Shown: piece by piece, positions 17,522 to 29,879 of the stretch
How positions within the stretch are numbered: the stretch's first letter is position 1
Layout of the letters: each line of letters opens with the position of its first letter
Assembly: GCF_008087625.1 (NCBI RefSeq)
Contig: NZ_CP042997.1
Span: 8,370,001-8,434,000, forward strand
Length of the DNA stretch: 64,000 bases
Direction of reading: 5' to 3'
DNA from: Aquisphaera giovannonii
GTDB lineage: Bacteria > Planctomycetota > Planctomycetia > Isosphaerales > Isosphaeraceae
Notes under the pieces: model-generated
Told to the model about the DNA's origin: nothing
The model's database searches: none
What the model saw: the letters and a program-made list of their open reading frames with translations, nothing else
Program-made: the position numbers and the translations under genes

Positions 17522-18694
17522 TCAGGACACCGCGGGGGCGGCCGGGTCATCCTCGGCCATCAGCAGCGCGATCGGGCGCGTGGCGGGGGTCCGCTCCAGG
17601 ATGATCTTGAAGATCACCGTCAGCGGCACGGCCAGGACGAGGCCGACGAACCCCCAGATCAGGCTCCAGAAGGCCAGGCCGACGAGGACGACCAGCGGGT
17701 TGAGGCCCAGCGCCTTGCCGGTCATGGCCGGCTCGATCAGGTTCGACGTGATGCCGTGGATCGACAGGAGGATGACCGCGAAGAACAAGGGCGGCCAGAG
17801 GCTGTGATATTCGAGGACGGCCAGGGTGATCGGCGGCAGGATCGCGACGAGCGCCCCGACGTACGGCAGGAAGTTGCCGAAGAACGTGATCGTCCCCCAG
17901 GTCACCGCGCCGGTGATCCCGAAGGCCCAGCATGCGACCGCGGCCGGGATGGCGACCAGGAGGCTGGCCTTCACCTTCACCACCAGGTATTCGGAGATCG
18001 CCCGGTTGATCGATTCGGTCATCGCCAGCAGGCCGCGGGAGCGATCGGCGGGGAAGCTCGCGCGGATGCGGGCCGGGAACCTCGAGGCCGACTGGAGCAG
18101 GAAGATCATGTAGAACGCGATGACCAGGGACTCGAGGAAGACGTTGACGAAGGCGCTCGCCGCGCCGCCGACGATCCGGCGGGAGAGCTCCGCGGTGAGC
18201 GTCGAGTCGGCCTCCCCGGGTGCCTCCCCGGCCCGCGGATGCTCGAGCATCGGCAGCCAGGACTTGGTCAGGTCGCGGAGCTTCGCCTCGATCTCCTCCT
18301 CGCGTTCCATGTACCGGGGGAGGTTGTGGCTGATGACTTCCACGTCCCGGTAGACGAGCCGGGCGAGCCCCTGGAGCCCGATCGTCAGGCCGACGACGAT
18401 GATGAGGAACGCCAGGACCGGGCGCATGTGCCTCCGCAGCCGGTTGTACGCCGGGAGGAACAGGTAGCAGAGCAGGAGCGCGATGAGGAGCGGCCGGAGC
18501 ACCGGCTCCAGCCGCTCCAGGAGGTAGAGGCTGGTCGCCAGGATGACGAGGACGGCGGCCAGCGACCGGAGGCTCCCCAGGTCACGGGCCCGCCGGAGCA
18601 GAGGCTCGGTCGCCATCTGGGCGGCGGACGCGGCCGACGCCTCGGGATCCGGCGCCTCGGGGCCGTCCGGGGAGGTCGCGGGGGAGCCCGTCAT
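17522..18694 (-). CDS. AI-2E family (PerM/TqsA-like) membrane transporter
   Basis: 390 residues from ATG 18694; a TTG at 18715 overlapping the ppa stop is an alternative. Seven to eight hydrophobic segments are seen: a pair near the N-terminus (LAAVLVILATSLYLLERL, then LLIALLLCYLFLPAY), one at FLIIVVGLTIGLQGLARLVY, and a C-terminal group with the family block ending in FGNFLPYVGA. Members export small molecules such as AI-2 or act as ion exchangers; the substrate cannot be told from sequence. It lies directly downstream of pyrophosphatase, probably in one transcript. Confidence 0.88.
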   Translation of the reverse strand: MTGSPATSPDGPEAPDPEASAASAAQMATEPLLRRARDLGSLRSLAAVLVILATSLYLLERLEPVLRPLLIALLLCYLFLPAYNRLRRHMRPVLAFLIIVVGLTIGLQGLARLVYRDVEVISHNLPRYMEREEEIEAKLRDLTKSWLPMLEHPRAGEAPGEADSTLTAELSRRIVGGAASAFVNVFLESLVIAFYMIFLLQSASRFPARIRASFPADRSRGLLAMTESINRAISEYLVVKVKASLLVAIPAAVACWAFGITGAVTWGTITFFGNFLPYVGALVAILPPITLAVLEYHSLWPPLFFAVILLSIHGITSNLIEPAMTGKALGLNPLVVLVGLAFWSLIWGFVGLVLAVPLTVIFKIILERTPATRPIALLMAEDDPAAPAVS

Positions 18695-18711
18695 CGATGG
18701 CACCCCCGGGA

Positions 18712-19254
18712 TCAATGGAAGCCGCGTCGCCGCTTCTCGCTGTACCGCTGGAGGGCATCCTCGACGATCGGCAGGGCCCGCTCCGAGGACTGGATCTCCT
18801 CGACCTCGACCGACTTGCCCTCCAGGAGCTTGTAGTCCTGGAAGAACCGGCGGAGCATCATCAGCCGGTGCGGGGGGAGCTGGGACGCCTCCCGGAAGCT
18901 GTTGAACTCCGGGTCGTGGACCGCGACGGCCAGGATCTTGTGGTCGGGCTTGCCGCCGTCCACCATCGTCATGAGCCCGATCGCCCGGGCGGTCACCATC
19001 GTGAGCGGGGCGAGCGGCTCCTGGCAGAGCACGAGGACGTCCAGCGGGTCGTCGTCCTCGGCGTAGGTCTGCGGGATGAAGCCGTAGTTCGCCGGGTAAT
19101 ACACGGCGGAGTAGAGCATGCGATCGAGGCGGAGGAGCCCCGTCCGCTTGTCGAGCTCGTACTTGATGCTCGAGCCCATCGGGATCTCGACGATGGCGTC
19201 GAACTCCTTGGGCAGGTGCTGGCCCGGGGTCACGTCATGCCAGGGGTGGATCAT
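18712..19254 (-). CDS. ppa: Inorganic pyrophosphatase (family I)
   Basis: 180 residues from ATG 19254. It hydrolyses pyrophosphate to phosphate in the cytoplasm and drives biosynthetic reactions forward. The signature D-D-D-P-L-D is present ([12 protein letters not shown]), along with the substrate-binding [14 protein letters not shown] and the [11 protein letters not shown] block. Length is normal for bacterial family I enzymes (about 175). In-frame sequence upstream to 19488 lacks family support. The AI-2E transporter gene follows immediately. Confidence 0.96.
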   Translation of the reverse strand: MIHPWHDVTPGQHLPKEFDAIVEIPMGSSIKYELDKRTGLLRLDRMLYSAVYYPANYGFIPQTYAEDDDPLDVLVLCQEPLAPLTMVTARAIGLMTMVDGGKPDHKILAVAVHDPEFNSFREASQLPPHRLMMLRRFFQDYKLLEGKSVEVEEIQSSERALPIVEDALQRYSEKRRRGFH

Positions 19255-19453
19255 GGGTGGTCGAATGCCGGAGGGAATCCCCGGAGTACGTTCTCCTCGC
19301 CAGGAAATGGAAGAGCGGATCGCGTCGCCCCAAGCATAGCAGATTTCCGGCGTGTTCGGAAATCGCCGCCGCGTGCGCGTGTTCTCCGGGACCGCCCGCC
19401 CCGGGCGGACGCTACGACCCGCGCCCGGGTGGCGCTTCCGCGGGACTTTTTCG

Positions 19454-19482
19454 TTCTCAGGGGGGATGGCGAAGACTACAAT
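19454..19482 (+). promoter_or_regulatory. Candidate promoter for the S53 peptidase gene
   Basis: TTCTCA (19454-19459), 17-bp spacer, TACAAT (19477-19482), located 52 bases before the ATG at 19534. The -35 matches 4 of 6 and the -10 matches 5 of 6 consensus positions. Confidence 0.4.
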
Positions 19483-19533
19483 CGTCACGTCCAGGCAGGA
19501 CCCTGGGGCCGCCGCACCGCCGAATCTACACCG

Positions 19534-21627
19534 ATGAGGTTACCCGTGAGCCGAGCCCGCGCCACCCACCCCACGCGCCGGGGACCCGGTCGCTCCGCGC
19601 GACCCGCTCGCCGCCGGCGCCCGCGACCCATCTCGCTCGAGGCCCTGGAAACCCGGCAATTGCTCTCGACGGCCGCGTCCGCGCTGGACAACATCGTCGC
19701 CCGGCCGAGCCTCGACGCCGCCCCGCTCGTGGCCAACCTGAACCCGACCGGCCTGTCGGTCGCGCAGGTTCGCGCCGCGTACGGCATGAATCAGGTGACC
19801 TTCCAGGGGGGCACCATCGCCGGCAACGGCGCCGGCCAGACGATCGCGATCGTCACCGCGTACGACGCCCCCACCATCGGGTCGGACCTGCGGGCCTTCG
19901 ACCGGATGATGGGGCTGCCCGATCCGCCGTCCTTCCTGAAGTATTCCCAGCGCGGGACCAAGGTGGACGGGGGGTGGGCCACGGAGACCGCGCTGGACGT
20001 GGAGTGGGCGCACGCCATGGCGCCCGGCGCCAACATCGTCCTCGTCGAGGCCAGGTCCGCGGGCCTGAAGGACCTGCTCAACGCCGTGAACCTCGCCCGG
20101 TCGATAAGCGGGGTCTCGGTGATCTCCATGAGCTGGGGCACCAATGAGTTCCGCGGCCAGACGGCCTACGACTCGGTCTTCACGACGCCGGCCGGCCACA
20201 TCGGCGGCTCGGGCCTGCCCGGGGGGATCTCCTTCGTCGCCGCCTCCGGCGACTCGGGGGCCTGGGGCGGCGTCTCGTACCCCTCCACGTCGCCCTACGT
20301 GCTGGCGGTCGGCGGGACGTCGCTGTACCTCGGCGCCGACGGCGGCTACGGGAGCGAGGCCGGCTGGAGGTGGAGCACGGGGGGATACAGCTCGTACGAG
20401 CCCGCCCCGGCCTACCAGGTGGCCGCCCAGGCGGCCTCGGGCGTCTCCTACGGCGTGCGCACGACGCCGGACGTCTCGGCGATCTCCGACCCGGCCACGG
20501 GCATCGCGGTCTACAGCTCGGTGCCCTACGGGGGCACCAGCGGGTGGTTCGCCGTCGGCGGCACCAGCGCCGCCACGCCGATGTGGGCCGGCATCGTGGC
20601 CGTGGCCGATCAGGGCCTGGCCCTCGCCGGCCGGGGGTCGATCTCGAACGTCCAGGCGGAGCTCTACGCGATCCCCTCGTCGGCCTACAACTCCGTGTCG
20701 GTCGGCTTCAACGGGTACAACGCCCTGGCGGGCTACGACCTGGTCACCGGGCTGGGGACGCCGTCGGCCGTCCGGCTGATCGCCGACCTGGCCGCGGGCC
20801 CCGGCGGGACCTCCGGGGGCGGCGGCACGGCCAGGGTCTCCTCGAGCCTCAAGTTCCGGGCCACGCGCCTCGACGTCGCGGTGGCCTCGGGCATCCCCGG
20901 GACGACCCCCGTCGGGACCACGCAGGGGCTCTTCGCCAACACGACGACGGCCGCCGCGGGGCCCGTCTCCACGGTCCTGGCGCCGAACACGGTCGTCATC
21001 GTCATCCCGCTCGGATCGGGGCAGTTCGTCGTGATCGTCGAGCGGATCATCAGCCCGCCCCTGCCCTCCGCGACGGCCTCCGCGCACGTGGAGAACGCGC
21101 TGGCGACGGAGATCGACAGCACGAATCCGGGCTTCACCAACCTGCTCAGCACCTCGCGCATCCTGCCCTTCGACCGGCTCGTCTCGGCCAGCCCCGCCCG
21201 TTACGACGGGCCGGACGTCGAGTCCCTCATCGACCTGGTGCTGCCGCCCGAGGTCGCCCCCGCCGGCCCCGTTGCCCCGGCGCCCGCCGCCGCGACGGTC
21301 GCGTCCCGGCCCGCCTCTCCGCCCGTCCTGGAGCGGGCGGCCTTCGGGCTGCTGCCGTCCGGGCCGGAGGAGGCCGCCCTTGATGCCCGCCTCGACGCGC
21401 CCGCCCTCGGGGGCCGGCCGTCGCTCCCGGCCCTGCCCGCGGAGGCCGAGGACGGCGAGGCCCGGGGCGCCCCGGCCCCCCGGCTCGCCGGCGCCTTCGC
21501 GATGGCGGGCGGCGCCGCCTGGCTCGCCTGGAAGGACGTCCGCCGCCAAGCCCGGCCCCAACCCCAACCGTCCGCACCCCGCGCGCTCCGGCCGAAGTTG
21601 CGGCGGCTGCTGCTGCCCGTCGCCTGA
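19534..21627 (+). CDS. Secreted S53 (sedolisin-like) serine peptidase
   Basis: 697 residues from ATG 19534. A basic N-terminus leads to [14 protein letters not shown], the LE-x-R-x-LLS motif typical of large planctomycete exported proteins. The peptidase domain carries the sedolisin set: Glu and Asp in [18 protein letters not shown] (about 151-155), Asp in AASGDSGA (about 240) and Ser in [12 protein letters not shown] (about 345). The catalytic domain ends near residue 425 ([12 protein letters not shown]). The last 270 residues are Ala/Pro-rich with a hydrophobic patch ([12 protein letters not shown]) and a basic tail that could anchor the protein. Sedolisins are acid endopeptidases; acid preference here is inference. 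Confidence 0.88.
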   Translation: MRLPVSRARATHPTRRGPGRSARPARRRRPRPISLEALETRQLLSTAASALDNIVARPSLDAAPLVANLNPTGLSVAQVRAAYGMNQVTFQGGTIAGNGAGQTIAIVTAYDAPTIGSDLRAFDRMMGLPDPPSFLKYSQRGTKVDGGWATETALDVEWAHAMAPGANIVLVEARSAGLKDLLNAVNLARSISGVSVISMSWGTNEFRGQTAYDSVFTTPAGHIGGSGLPGGISFVAASGDSGAWGGVSYPSTSPYVLAVGGTSLYLGADGGYGSEAGWRWSTGGYSSYEPAPAYQVAAQAASGVSYGVRTTPDVSAISDPATGIAVYSSVPYGGTSGWFAVGGTSAATPMWAGIVAVADQGLALAGRGSISNVQAELYAIPSSAYNSVSVGFNGYNALAGYDLVTGLGTPSAVRLIADLAAGPGGTSGGGGTARVSSSLKFRATRLDVAVASGIPGTTPVGTTQGLFANTTTAAAGPVSTVLAPNTVVIVIPLGSGQFVVIVERIISPPLPSATASAHVENALATEIDSTNPGFTNLLSTSRILPFDRLVSASPARYDGPDVESLIDLVLPPEVAPAGPVAPAPAAATVASRPASPPVLERAAFGLLPSGPEEAALDARLDAPALGGRPSLPALPAEAEDGEARGAPAPRLAGAFAMAGGAAWLAWKDVRRQARPQPQPSAPRALRPKLRRLLLPVA

Positions 21628-21819
21628 GGCGGGCCCCGCCCGCGCCCGGCCTCGGGCTCGTCGGGCGCGGCGACGGGCCCGATCGCCCCTCGCGCCGGCG
21701 CCCGGAGGGCCGGATGGGGGGACATCCGTGGAACCCGGGGCACATCCCGGGAATAATGTCGCGGGTCCGCGGCGATCGGGACGCGGCGCGTGCGGCGGGT
21801 TCAGGAGGCGGGGGCGCGG

Positions 21820-23307
21820 ATGAATGGCCACGGGATTCCCTTGATCTGGAGCCAGATCGCGGAGGGGGGCGCCGGCGCGGCGGCCCCGGGATCGGCGGCC
21901 GCCGGCAATGCGGGCTCGATGGCGCTGCTGGCCTTCCGCAGGTGGTGCTCGGGCCTGACGCTGAGCTCACCCGGCCCCGCCCCGGGGGCGGACGGGCTCC
22001 GGATCCTGCTGATCGCCCTGGCGGCCCTGCTCGTCCTGGCGGTGGCGTGCCAGGGCATCGGGACGGCCCTGCGGCAGCTCCTCGACCTGCCCGGCCACGT
22101 GGGGCTCGCCCGGCGGGCCACCGGCAGGGTCTGGGGCGCCGGGCAGCTCGTGGCCGCCATGATCACGGTGACGGTCCTCTCCTGGACGGGCGGCCTGTCG
22201 CTGGGCTTCCTCTCCGAGCGGTCCGATCGCTGGAAGAACGACATGGCGCTCGTCTCCCGCTCGCGGTCGGCCGGCGAGATGGCGCTGGAGCAAGGGGCCC
22301 TCGCCGCGCTCACGCCGCTGCGCGACGTCGCGGGGCTGGGGGACAACCTGCCGATCCTCTCGCTCGCGGTGTACCTGATCTTCCGCGCCTCCTCCGGGAT
22401 GGTCTCCCCGGCGATGAAGAAGGCGGACGTCGCGGCGATCCGCGGCGGCAGGGCGGTCGAGGGGTCCGGCTGGGCGACGGTCGTCTGGGGCTGCGGCTCC
22501 CTCTACGTGCTCTACCGGATCGTGTCCCGGGCGTCGGGGGGCGCGGACCTCCCCCTCGGCGGATGCCTGCTCATCGAGGCGGTGGTCGTCCCGATCCTCA
22601 TGATCGTCTGCGACGGATTCCTGCTCGCCTGGCTGCTGACCGAGCTCCGCAACGCGGGCCTGCCCGGCGTGGGCGCCGACGAGGAGCGATTCCGGCCCGA
22701 CTCCGCCCTCCGCCTGATGCCGGCGGCCATGCTCGGCTGCCTCGCCGCGCTCCCCTCCCGCTACCTGGGGACGCTCGTCTTCCTCTCCCTGCAGCACCTG
22801 CCGCGGTCCGTCGGCAGCGGGGCCGGCGGCCGCGCGATCCGCTGGCTGCTCGGCTGGGGCCTCGTCGACGTCCAGGGTGCCTCGCTCGTGGCGGTCGGGC
22901 TCGTCGGGGTCGTCGCCTGGGGCCGCGGCGGGCTGCGCGAGGTGCTGCGAGGCGGCCGGCGGCTGCTCCGCGCCGAGGGGGGGCACCTCGTCGCGACCAC
23001 CGCGATGTCGGCGATCGCGACGGCCCTGCTGGCGGGCCTGGCCTACTCGGTGCTCCTGCTCCTCCCGCTGGCCGGCTGGGTACTGCCCGCCGCCGACAGC
23101 TACTCGCATTATGCGACCCTCCCCGCGGGGCTGTGGACCCTCGCCGGACTCATCGAGCTGGCGCAACGCTCTCTGCCGACCGCCCGCGCGCTGGCCCCGG
23201 AGGCCGTCGACGACGCGAGGGGGCCGGGCGAGGCCGCCCCCGCGAGCGACGCGATCGGCGGGGGGCCGGACGGGCCGCTCGCCGTGGCCGCCGGCATCGG
23301 CGTTTGA
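21820..23307 (+). CDS. Large polytopic membrane protein of unknown function
   Basis: 495 residues from ATG 21820 behind a strong AGGAGG site (an upstream in-frame GTG at 21790 lacks one). I count about nine to ten hydrophobic segments, e.g. ILLIALAALLVLAVACQG, AAMITVTVLSWTGGLSLGF, LIEAVVVPILMIVCDGFLLAW and AIATALLAGLAYSVLLLLPLAG. No transporter or enzyme signature is recognised. The C-terminal 45 residues are Gly/Ala/Pro-rich. It follows the S53 peptidase by 190 bases on the same strand, too far to claim an operon. Confidence 0.75.
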   Translation: MNGHGIPLIWSQIAEGGAGAAAPGSAAAGNAGSMALLAFRRWCSGLTLSSPGPAPGADGLRILLIALAALLVLAVACQGIGTALRQLLDLPGHVGLARRATGRVWGAGQLVAAMITVTVLSWTGGLSLGFLSERSDRWKNDMALVSRSRSAGEMALEQGALAALTPLRDVAGLGDNLPILSLAVYLIFRASSGMVSPAMKKADVAAIRGGRAVEGSGWATVVWGCGSLYVLYRIVSRASGGADLPLGGCLLIEAVVVPILMIVCDGFLLAWLLTELRNAGLPGVGADEERFRPDSALRLMPAAMLGCLAALPSRYLGTLVFLSLQHLPRSVGSGAGGRAIRWLLGWGLVDVQGASLVAVGLVGVVAWGRGGLREVLRGGRRLLRAEGGHLVATTAMSAIATALLAGLAYSVLLLLPLAGWVLPAADSYSHYATLPAGLWTLAGLIELAQRSLPTARALAPEAVDDARGPGEAAPASDAIGGGPDGPLAVAAGIGV

Positions 23308-23804
23308 GCCCGGCTCGCGGGCCCTCGCCGGGCCCCGCTCCGCGAACCGGGAGGGCCCCCGGCGGCCGCCCCGCGGGGCCCCGCACGCCCCGCCTCCGCC
23401 GCCCCGCGGGCCGCGCCGACCGGGGCGCCGATTCGACGTGGCGCGGCCTCCGCTCAGCTTGACAGATCGTCGAAAGCCGCGTTGTAATGAATCGTGGCGA
23501 ACGGCGACGGACCCTCTCGGGATGCCGATCGCGACCGTTGATCTTTTCCGAGACCATCACGTCCGGCCGACGGACTCTCGACCCCGCCCGCGACGGCCGC
23601 TCCCGCGCCCGGCGGGACGCACCCTTCGCAGCCACTGAAGTCGTTGACAATTCGGCGAAGCCCTCACGCACCATGAGGACGCCCGAGCCGTGCGCGCGGA
23701 ACCGGGCGACCTGCAGGGAGGGCGCCGGGTGTCCCCTTCGCCGACGCGCGACGACACCGCCCCGGAACGGAACAGAGATCGAGCCGCCTCAGGAGGGAAT
23801 CCAG
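23308..23804. other. 497-bp leader region of the prkA cassette
   Basis: I see no gene. It contains the promoter at 23459-23488 and so a leader of about 310 bases. A second TTGACA at 23644-23649 has no matching -10. An AGGAGG ribosome site ends the region. Confidence 0.5.
23459..23488 (+). promoter_or_regulatory. Sigma70-type promoter upstream of prkA
   Basis: TTGACA (perfect -35, 23459-23464), 18-bp spacer, TGTAAT (23483-23488, 5 of 6). It would give a leader of about 310 bases. In E. coli the homologous yeaGH genes are stress (RpoS) controlled; here a housekeeping-type promoter is readable, though further signals in the leader are possible. Confidence 0.6.
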
Positions 23805-25865
<2,061 letters not shown>

Positions 25866-26439
25866 GCATCGGGCGGGAGGCCCAGCCCCCCGGCCGGCCT
25901 CCCCCGCCCGGCGTGACTTCCCCGCGTCCCGGCCCGGGACGCGGGCCGCTCATCGGCCGCGCACGCGGGGCCCGCAACTTGGGCAGGAATTTTCCGGACG
26001 CGCCGGCCCTGAGGCCCGCGAGGGCCGAACGGGTTGCGAATTGCTGCTTGAATCCAGCCTGTACGGGGGCCTAGAATTTGCAGTAGGGTACGGTGGCAGG
26101 GACTTCTTCAGGCCGGGCCAGGATCGACGGAACGCCACCGACCCACGACCTACCCCTCGAATTCACACGCAGGCGCCGACGGGATCGCGGCCGGCGGGGA
26201 CCAATCTGTTCTTTTCCATCTAAGCGACAGTCGGATCATTCGCTCCGACCGGCCGGGAGGCCACGCGCGGGCGTCCGCGCCCCGACGCGAGGCGCACGCC
26301 ACTCCGGGCCGGGAGCGGCCGCCGGCCGACGTCGCCGGGGCGATCCCGCCGCCAGGGCGCCGTGTCGGGTCCGTCGTCCGGGACAGGTCCGGCTTCAAGC
26401 CCTCTTGAGATCAAACGGGCAGGGACAGGGGGGAGAGCG
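25866..26439. other. 574-bp gap between prkA and yeaH
   Basis: Unusually long for a conserved cassette. I see no credible gene. A candidate promoter lies at 26048-26077, so yeaH and the genes after it may be transcribed separately from prkA. Confidence 0.5.
26048..26077 (+). promoter_or_regulatory. Candidate promoter for yeaH - Uma2 - spoVR
   Basis: TTGAAT (4 of 6), 18-bp spacer, TAGAAT (26072-26077, 5 of 6). It lies about 360 bases before the GTG start of yeaH. Confidence 0.4.
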
Positions 26440-27540
26440 GTGCGGAAAATCGATCGAGATGCCAATCGGTTCAAGCAGATCGTCCGCGGCAAGATCAAGT
26501 CCGACCTGCGTAAGTACATCACGCACGGCGAGATGATCGGCAAGTCGGGCGGCGAGTTCGTATCGATCCCCCTGCCCCAGATCGAGCTGCCGGAATTCCG
26601 CTACGGCTCCAAGAACCGGGGCGGGGTCGGCCAGGGGCCCGGCGACGTGGGGACGCCCATCGGCCGCTCGGGCGAGGGCGAGCCGGGCCAGGGGGCCGGC
26701 GAGGCGCCCGGCCAGCACATCCTCGAGGTCGAGCTCACGATGGACGACCTCGCCCAGATCCTGGGCGAGGAGCTGGCGCTGCCGCGGATCGAGCCCAAGG
26801 GCCGCGCCAACATCGTCGAGGAGAAGGACAAGTACACGGGCATCCGCCAGACCGGCCCGGAGAGCCTCCGGCACTTCAAGCGGACCTACAAGAAGGCCCT
26901 CAAGCGGCAGATCGCCTCGAACTCGTACGACCCCCGGGACCCGCTGGTCATCCCGATCCGCGAGGACAAGCTGTACCGCTCCTGGAACCCGATCTCGCTG
27001 CCGCAGTTCAACGCCGTGGTCCTGTACCTGATGGACGTCTCCGGCTCCATGACCGACGACCAGAAGGAGATCGTCCGCACCGAGGCGTTCTGGATCGACA
27101 CCTGGCTCAAGAGCCAGTACGACGGCGTGACGACCCGGTACATCATCCACGACGCGGTCGCCCGGGAGGTGGACGAGCACACCTTCTACCACACCCGCGA
27201 GAGCGGCGGCACGCGGATCAGCTCCGCCTACGCGCTGGCCAACAAGATCATCGAGGAGAGCCACTCGCCCCTCGACTGGAACATCTACATCCTGCACTTC
27301 TCCGACGGCGACAACTGGGGCGAGGACAACCGGCACTGCATCGGCCTGCTCCGGGACCAGCTCCTGCCCCGCTGCAACCTCTTCTGCTACGGCCAGGTGG
27401 AGAGCCCCTACGGCTCCGGCGAGTTCTACCGCGAGCTCGAGGAGGCCTTCGACGAGGCCCCGAACCTCGCCCTCTCGGAGATCCGCAACAAGGAAGGGAT
27501 CTACGACTCGATCAAGGAATTCCTGGGCCGGGGCCGCTAG
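26440..27540 (+). CDS. yeaH: YeaH/YhbH family protein (DUF444, VWA-like)
   Basis: 366 residues from GTG 26440, preceded by GGGGGAGAG. The N-terminus ([20 protein letters not shown]) and the Gly-rich segment ([14 protein letters not shown]) are typical of the family. A von Willebrand A-like MIDAS motif follows: D199-x-S201-x-S203 in LMDVSGSM. Somewhat shorter than E. coli YeaH (427). It acts with PrkA and SpoVR in the stress/sporulation module; biochemical role unknown. An upstream in-frame GTG at 26362 lacks family support. Confidence 0.94.
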   Translation: MRKIDRDANRFKQIVRGKIKSDLRKYITHGEMIGKSGGEFVSIPLPQIELPEFRYGSKNRGGVGQGPGDVGTPIGRSGEGEPGQGAGEAPGQHILEVELTMDDLAQILGEELALPRIEPKGRANIVEEKDKYTGIRQTGPESLRHFKRTYKKALKRQIASNSYDPRDPLVIPIREDKLYRSWNPISLPQFNAVVLYLMDVSGSMTDDQKEIVRTEAFWIDTWLKSQYDGVTTRYIIHDAVAREVDEHTFYHTRESGGTRISSAYALANKIIEESHSPLDWNIYILHFSDGDNWGEDNRHCIGLLRDQLLPRCNLFCYGQVESPYGSGEFYRELEEAFDEAPNLALSEIRNKEGIYDSIKEFLGRGR

Positions 27541-27559
27541 GCCCGGCGGGGGGATCGCC

Positions 27560-28258
27560 ATGGCGACCGTCACGAAGCCAGAAGGCACGATCGCGACCAC
27601 GAGGAAAGCAGAGGCCGAAGGCGACCAGCTCGTCACGATGCGGGGCATCGACTGGCAGGGGTATCTGACCATCCTCGATATGAAAACGGATCGCCGGTTC
27701 CCCCGGGTGGTCTTCCTCGATGGTGAGGTCTCTTTCATGTCGCCTTCCCCGACGCATGAATTCCTCAACGATCGCCTCCGTTCTTTCCTTCGCGCCGTCC
27801 TGTCCGGGCTCGGGATTCCCTTCTTGCCGCTCGGATCGACCACATTCCGCCGGGAGGAAAGACGGGGCGGGGTGGAAGGCGGCCAGACTTACTACCTGGT
27901 CAATCGCGGTCATGTCCGCGACAAGAAGCGTATCGATCTGAGCGTCGATCCGCCCCCGGACCTGGCCGTCGAGATCGTCGTCACGCACCCGGCGGACGAC
28001 ACCCTGGAGGTCTACCGGCGGCTCCGCGTGCCGGAGGTTTGGGTCTGCACGGAAACGGAGCTCGTGTTCCTGGTCCTGGATCGGAATGGACACTATGCAC
28101 GAACCGACTCCAGCGTAGCCCTCCCCGGAATTTCTGCGGCCGAGATCCATTCCTGGATCACTCGGGGCGGATACGACGACGAGGGGGCCTGGGATCATGA
28201 CCTTCGCCGATGGATCGCCGAGGTCCTCTCCCCCCGTCTCCGCGAGACGACGCGATGA
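27560..28258 (+). CDS. Uma2-family (DUF820) putative nuclease
   Basis: 232 residues. It has the Uma2 pattern: FLDGEVSFMSPSPTHEFLNDRL, RIDLSVDPPPDLAVEIVV with Asp and Glu of a PD-(D/E)xK-like core, then LEVYRRLRVPEVWVCTETE. The lysine often found before the YxxxGVPEYW segment seems replaced (DDTLEVYRRLRVPE), so activity is doubtful. Uma2 genes are greatly expanded in planctomycetes and cyanobacteria and have no settled function. It lies 19 bases after yeaH and 67 before spoVR, inside the cassette and apparently co-transcribed. Confidence 0.85.
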   Translation: MATVTKPEGTIATTRKAEAEGDQLVTMRGIDWQGYLTILDMKTDRRFPRVVFLDGEVSFMSPSPTHEFLNDRLRSFLRAVLSGLGIPFLPLGSTTFRREERRGGVEGGQTYYLVNRGHVRDKKRIDLSVDPPPDLAVEIVVTHPADDTLEVYRRLRVPEVWVCTETELVFLVLDRNGHYARTDSSVALPGISAAEIHSWITRGGYDDEGAWDHDLRRWIAEVLSPRLRETTR

Positions 28259-28325
28259 GATGACCTGAGATCCACGACCGCAGGCCGAAAATCCCGACCC
28301 AACCCGATCCGAAGAGAGCCGAGCC

Positions 28326-29879
28326 ATGTCGATCGTGAATACCCACAACCTCCCGGCCGACCTGCGGGCCATCCAGCTCGAGACCGAGGAGCACGCCCGG
28401 AGCTACGGGCTCGACTTCTTCGACTGCATCTTCGAGGTGCTGGACTACGACGAGATCTCGGAGATCGCCGCGCTCGGCGGGTTCCCCACGCGGTATCCGC
28501 ACTGGCGGTTCGGCATGGAGTACCAGCAGCTCTCCAAGGGCTACCGCTACGGGCTCCAGAAGATCTACGAGATGGTCATCAACAACGACCCGTGCTACGC
28601 CTACCTGCTGCGCTGCAACCAGCTCGTCGACCAGAAGCTCGTCATGGCCCACGTCTACGGGCACAACGACTTCTTCAAGAACAACATCTGGTTCGGCCAG
28701 ACGAACCGCAAGATGATGGACGAGACGGCCAATCACGGCAGCCGGATCCGCTCCTACATGGAGCGGTTCGGCGAGGACGTGGTCGAGGGCTTCATCGACA
28801 GCTGCCTGTCGCTCGAGAACCTGATCGACATCTACTCCCCGCACATCAAGCGTCGCGACGCCATCAGCCGCTACGACTTCACGCCCGACGACGCGGAGGA
28901 GGATCGGTCCGGCAAGTTCCAGAGCAAGGGCTACATGGACGCCTTCATCAACCCGCCGGACATCCTGAAGGCCGAGGCGCTGAAGCGGGAGGCGGAGAAG
29001 GAGAAGCAGAAGCCGATGTCGTTCCCGGAGCAGCCGGAACGCGACGTGCTCCTGTTCCTCCTGGAGCACGCCCCGCTGAAGGCCTGGCAGTACGACGTGC
29101 TGGCGATCGTCCGCGAGGAGGCCTACTACTTCGCCCCGCAGGGCCAGACCAAGATCATGAACGAGGGCTGGGCGTCGTTCTGGCACTCGACCATCATGAC
29201 CCAGAAGACGCTGCACCCCTCGGAGCTGCTGGACTACGCCGACCACCACTCCGGCACCATGGCCACCCAGCCGGGCCGGCTGAACCCGTACAAGCTCGGC
29301 ATCGAGCTGCTCCGCGACATCGAGGAGCGCTGGAACAAGGGCCAGTTCGGGCCCGAGTGGGAGGAGTGCGACGACTACGAGGCGAAGCGGCGCTGGGACA
29401 GGCAGCTCGGCCTCGGCCGCCAGAAGATCTTCGAGGTCCGCCGGATCCACAACGACGTGACGTTCATCGACACGTTCCTGACCCAGGACTTCTGCCGCCG
29501 CTACCAGCTCTTCAGCTACAAGCACAACGACCAGAACGACACCTACGAGATCGAGAGCCGCGAGTTCAAGAAGATCAAGGAGCGGCTCCTCTTCAACCTG
29601 ACCAACTTCGGGCAGCCGATCATCCGCGTGAAGGACGGGAACTACCGCAACCGGGGCGAGCTCTACCTGGCCCACGAGCACTTCGGGATCGACCTGAAGC
29701 TGGATTACGCCCAGGACACGCTCCGGCACCTGCACCGCCTGTGGACCCGCCCGACGCACCTCGAGACGGTGGCCGACGGGCGGCCCACGCTCCTTTCGTT
29801 CGACGGGACCGACCACTCCATCCGCCCATTGGGAGGATCTTCGCATGAGTCCGAGTCGAGAGATCGCCGCCGCGCTTGA
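28326..29879 (+). CDS. spoVR: SpoVR family protein (YcgB)
   Basis: 517 residues. The full family length is present with conserved blocks ALGGFPTRYPHWRFGMEY, MAHVYGHNDFFKNN and KIMNEGWASFWHSTIMTQ. The His-rich and Glu-rich conserved motifs suggest a metal-binding or hydrolase-like fold, but no activity is established. In B. subtilis SpoVR affects spore cortex; in E. coli YcgB is a stationary-phase protein. Third member of the PrkA-YeaH-SpoVR triad. Its last 35 bases overlap the next gene. Confidence 0.96.
   Translation: MSIVNTHNLPADLRAIQLETEEHARSYGLDFFDCIFEVLDYDEISEIAALGGFPTRYPHWRFGMEYQQLSKGYRYGLQKIYEMVINNDPCYAYLLRCNQLVDQKLVMAHVYGHNDFFKNNIWFGQTNRKMMDETANHGSRIRSYMERFGEDVVEGFIDSCLSLENLIDIYSPHIKRRDAISRYDFTPDDAEEDRSGKFQSKGYMDAFINPPDILKAEALKREAEKEKQKPMSFPEQPERDVLLFLLEHAPLKAWQYDVLAIVREEAYYFAPQGQTKIMNEGWASFWHSTIMTQKTLHPSELLDYADHHSGTMATQPGRLNPYKLGIELLRDIEERWNKGQFGPEWEECDDYEAKRRWDRQLGLGRQKIFEVRRIHNDVTFIDTFLTQDFCRRYQLFSYKHNDQNDTYEIESREFKKIKERLLFNLTNFGQPIIRVKDGNYRNRGELYLAHEHFGIDLKLDYAQDTLRHLHRLWTRPTHLETVADGRPTLLSFDGTDHSIRPLGGSSHESESRDRRRA

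Noticed and set aside
23644-23649. Second TTGACA upstream of prkA
   Set aside because: No -10-like hexamer at the right distance; the promoter at 23459-23488 is better.
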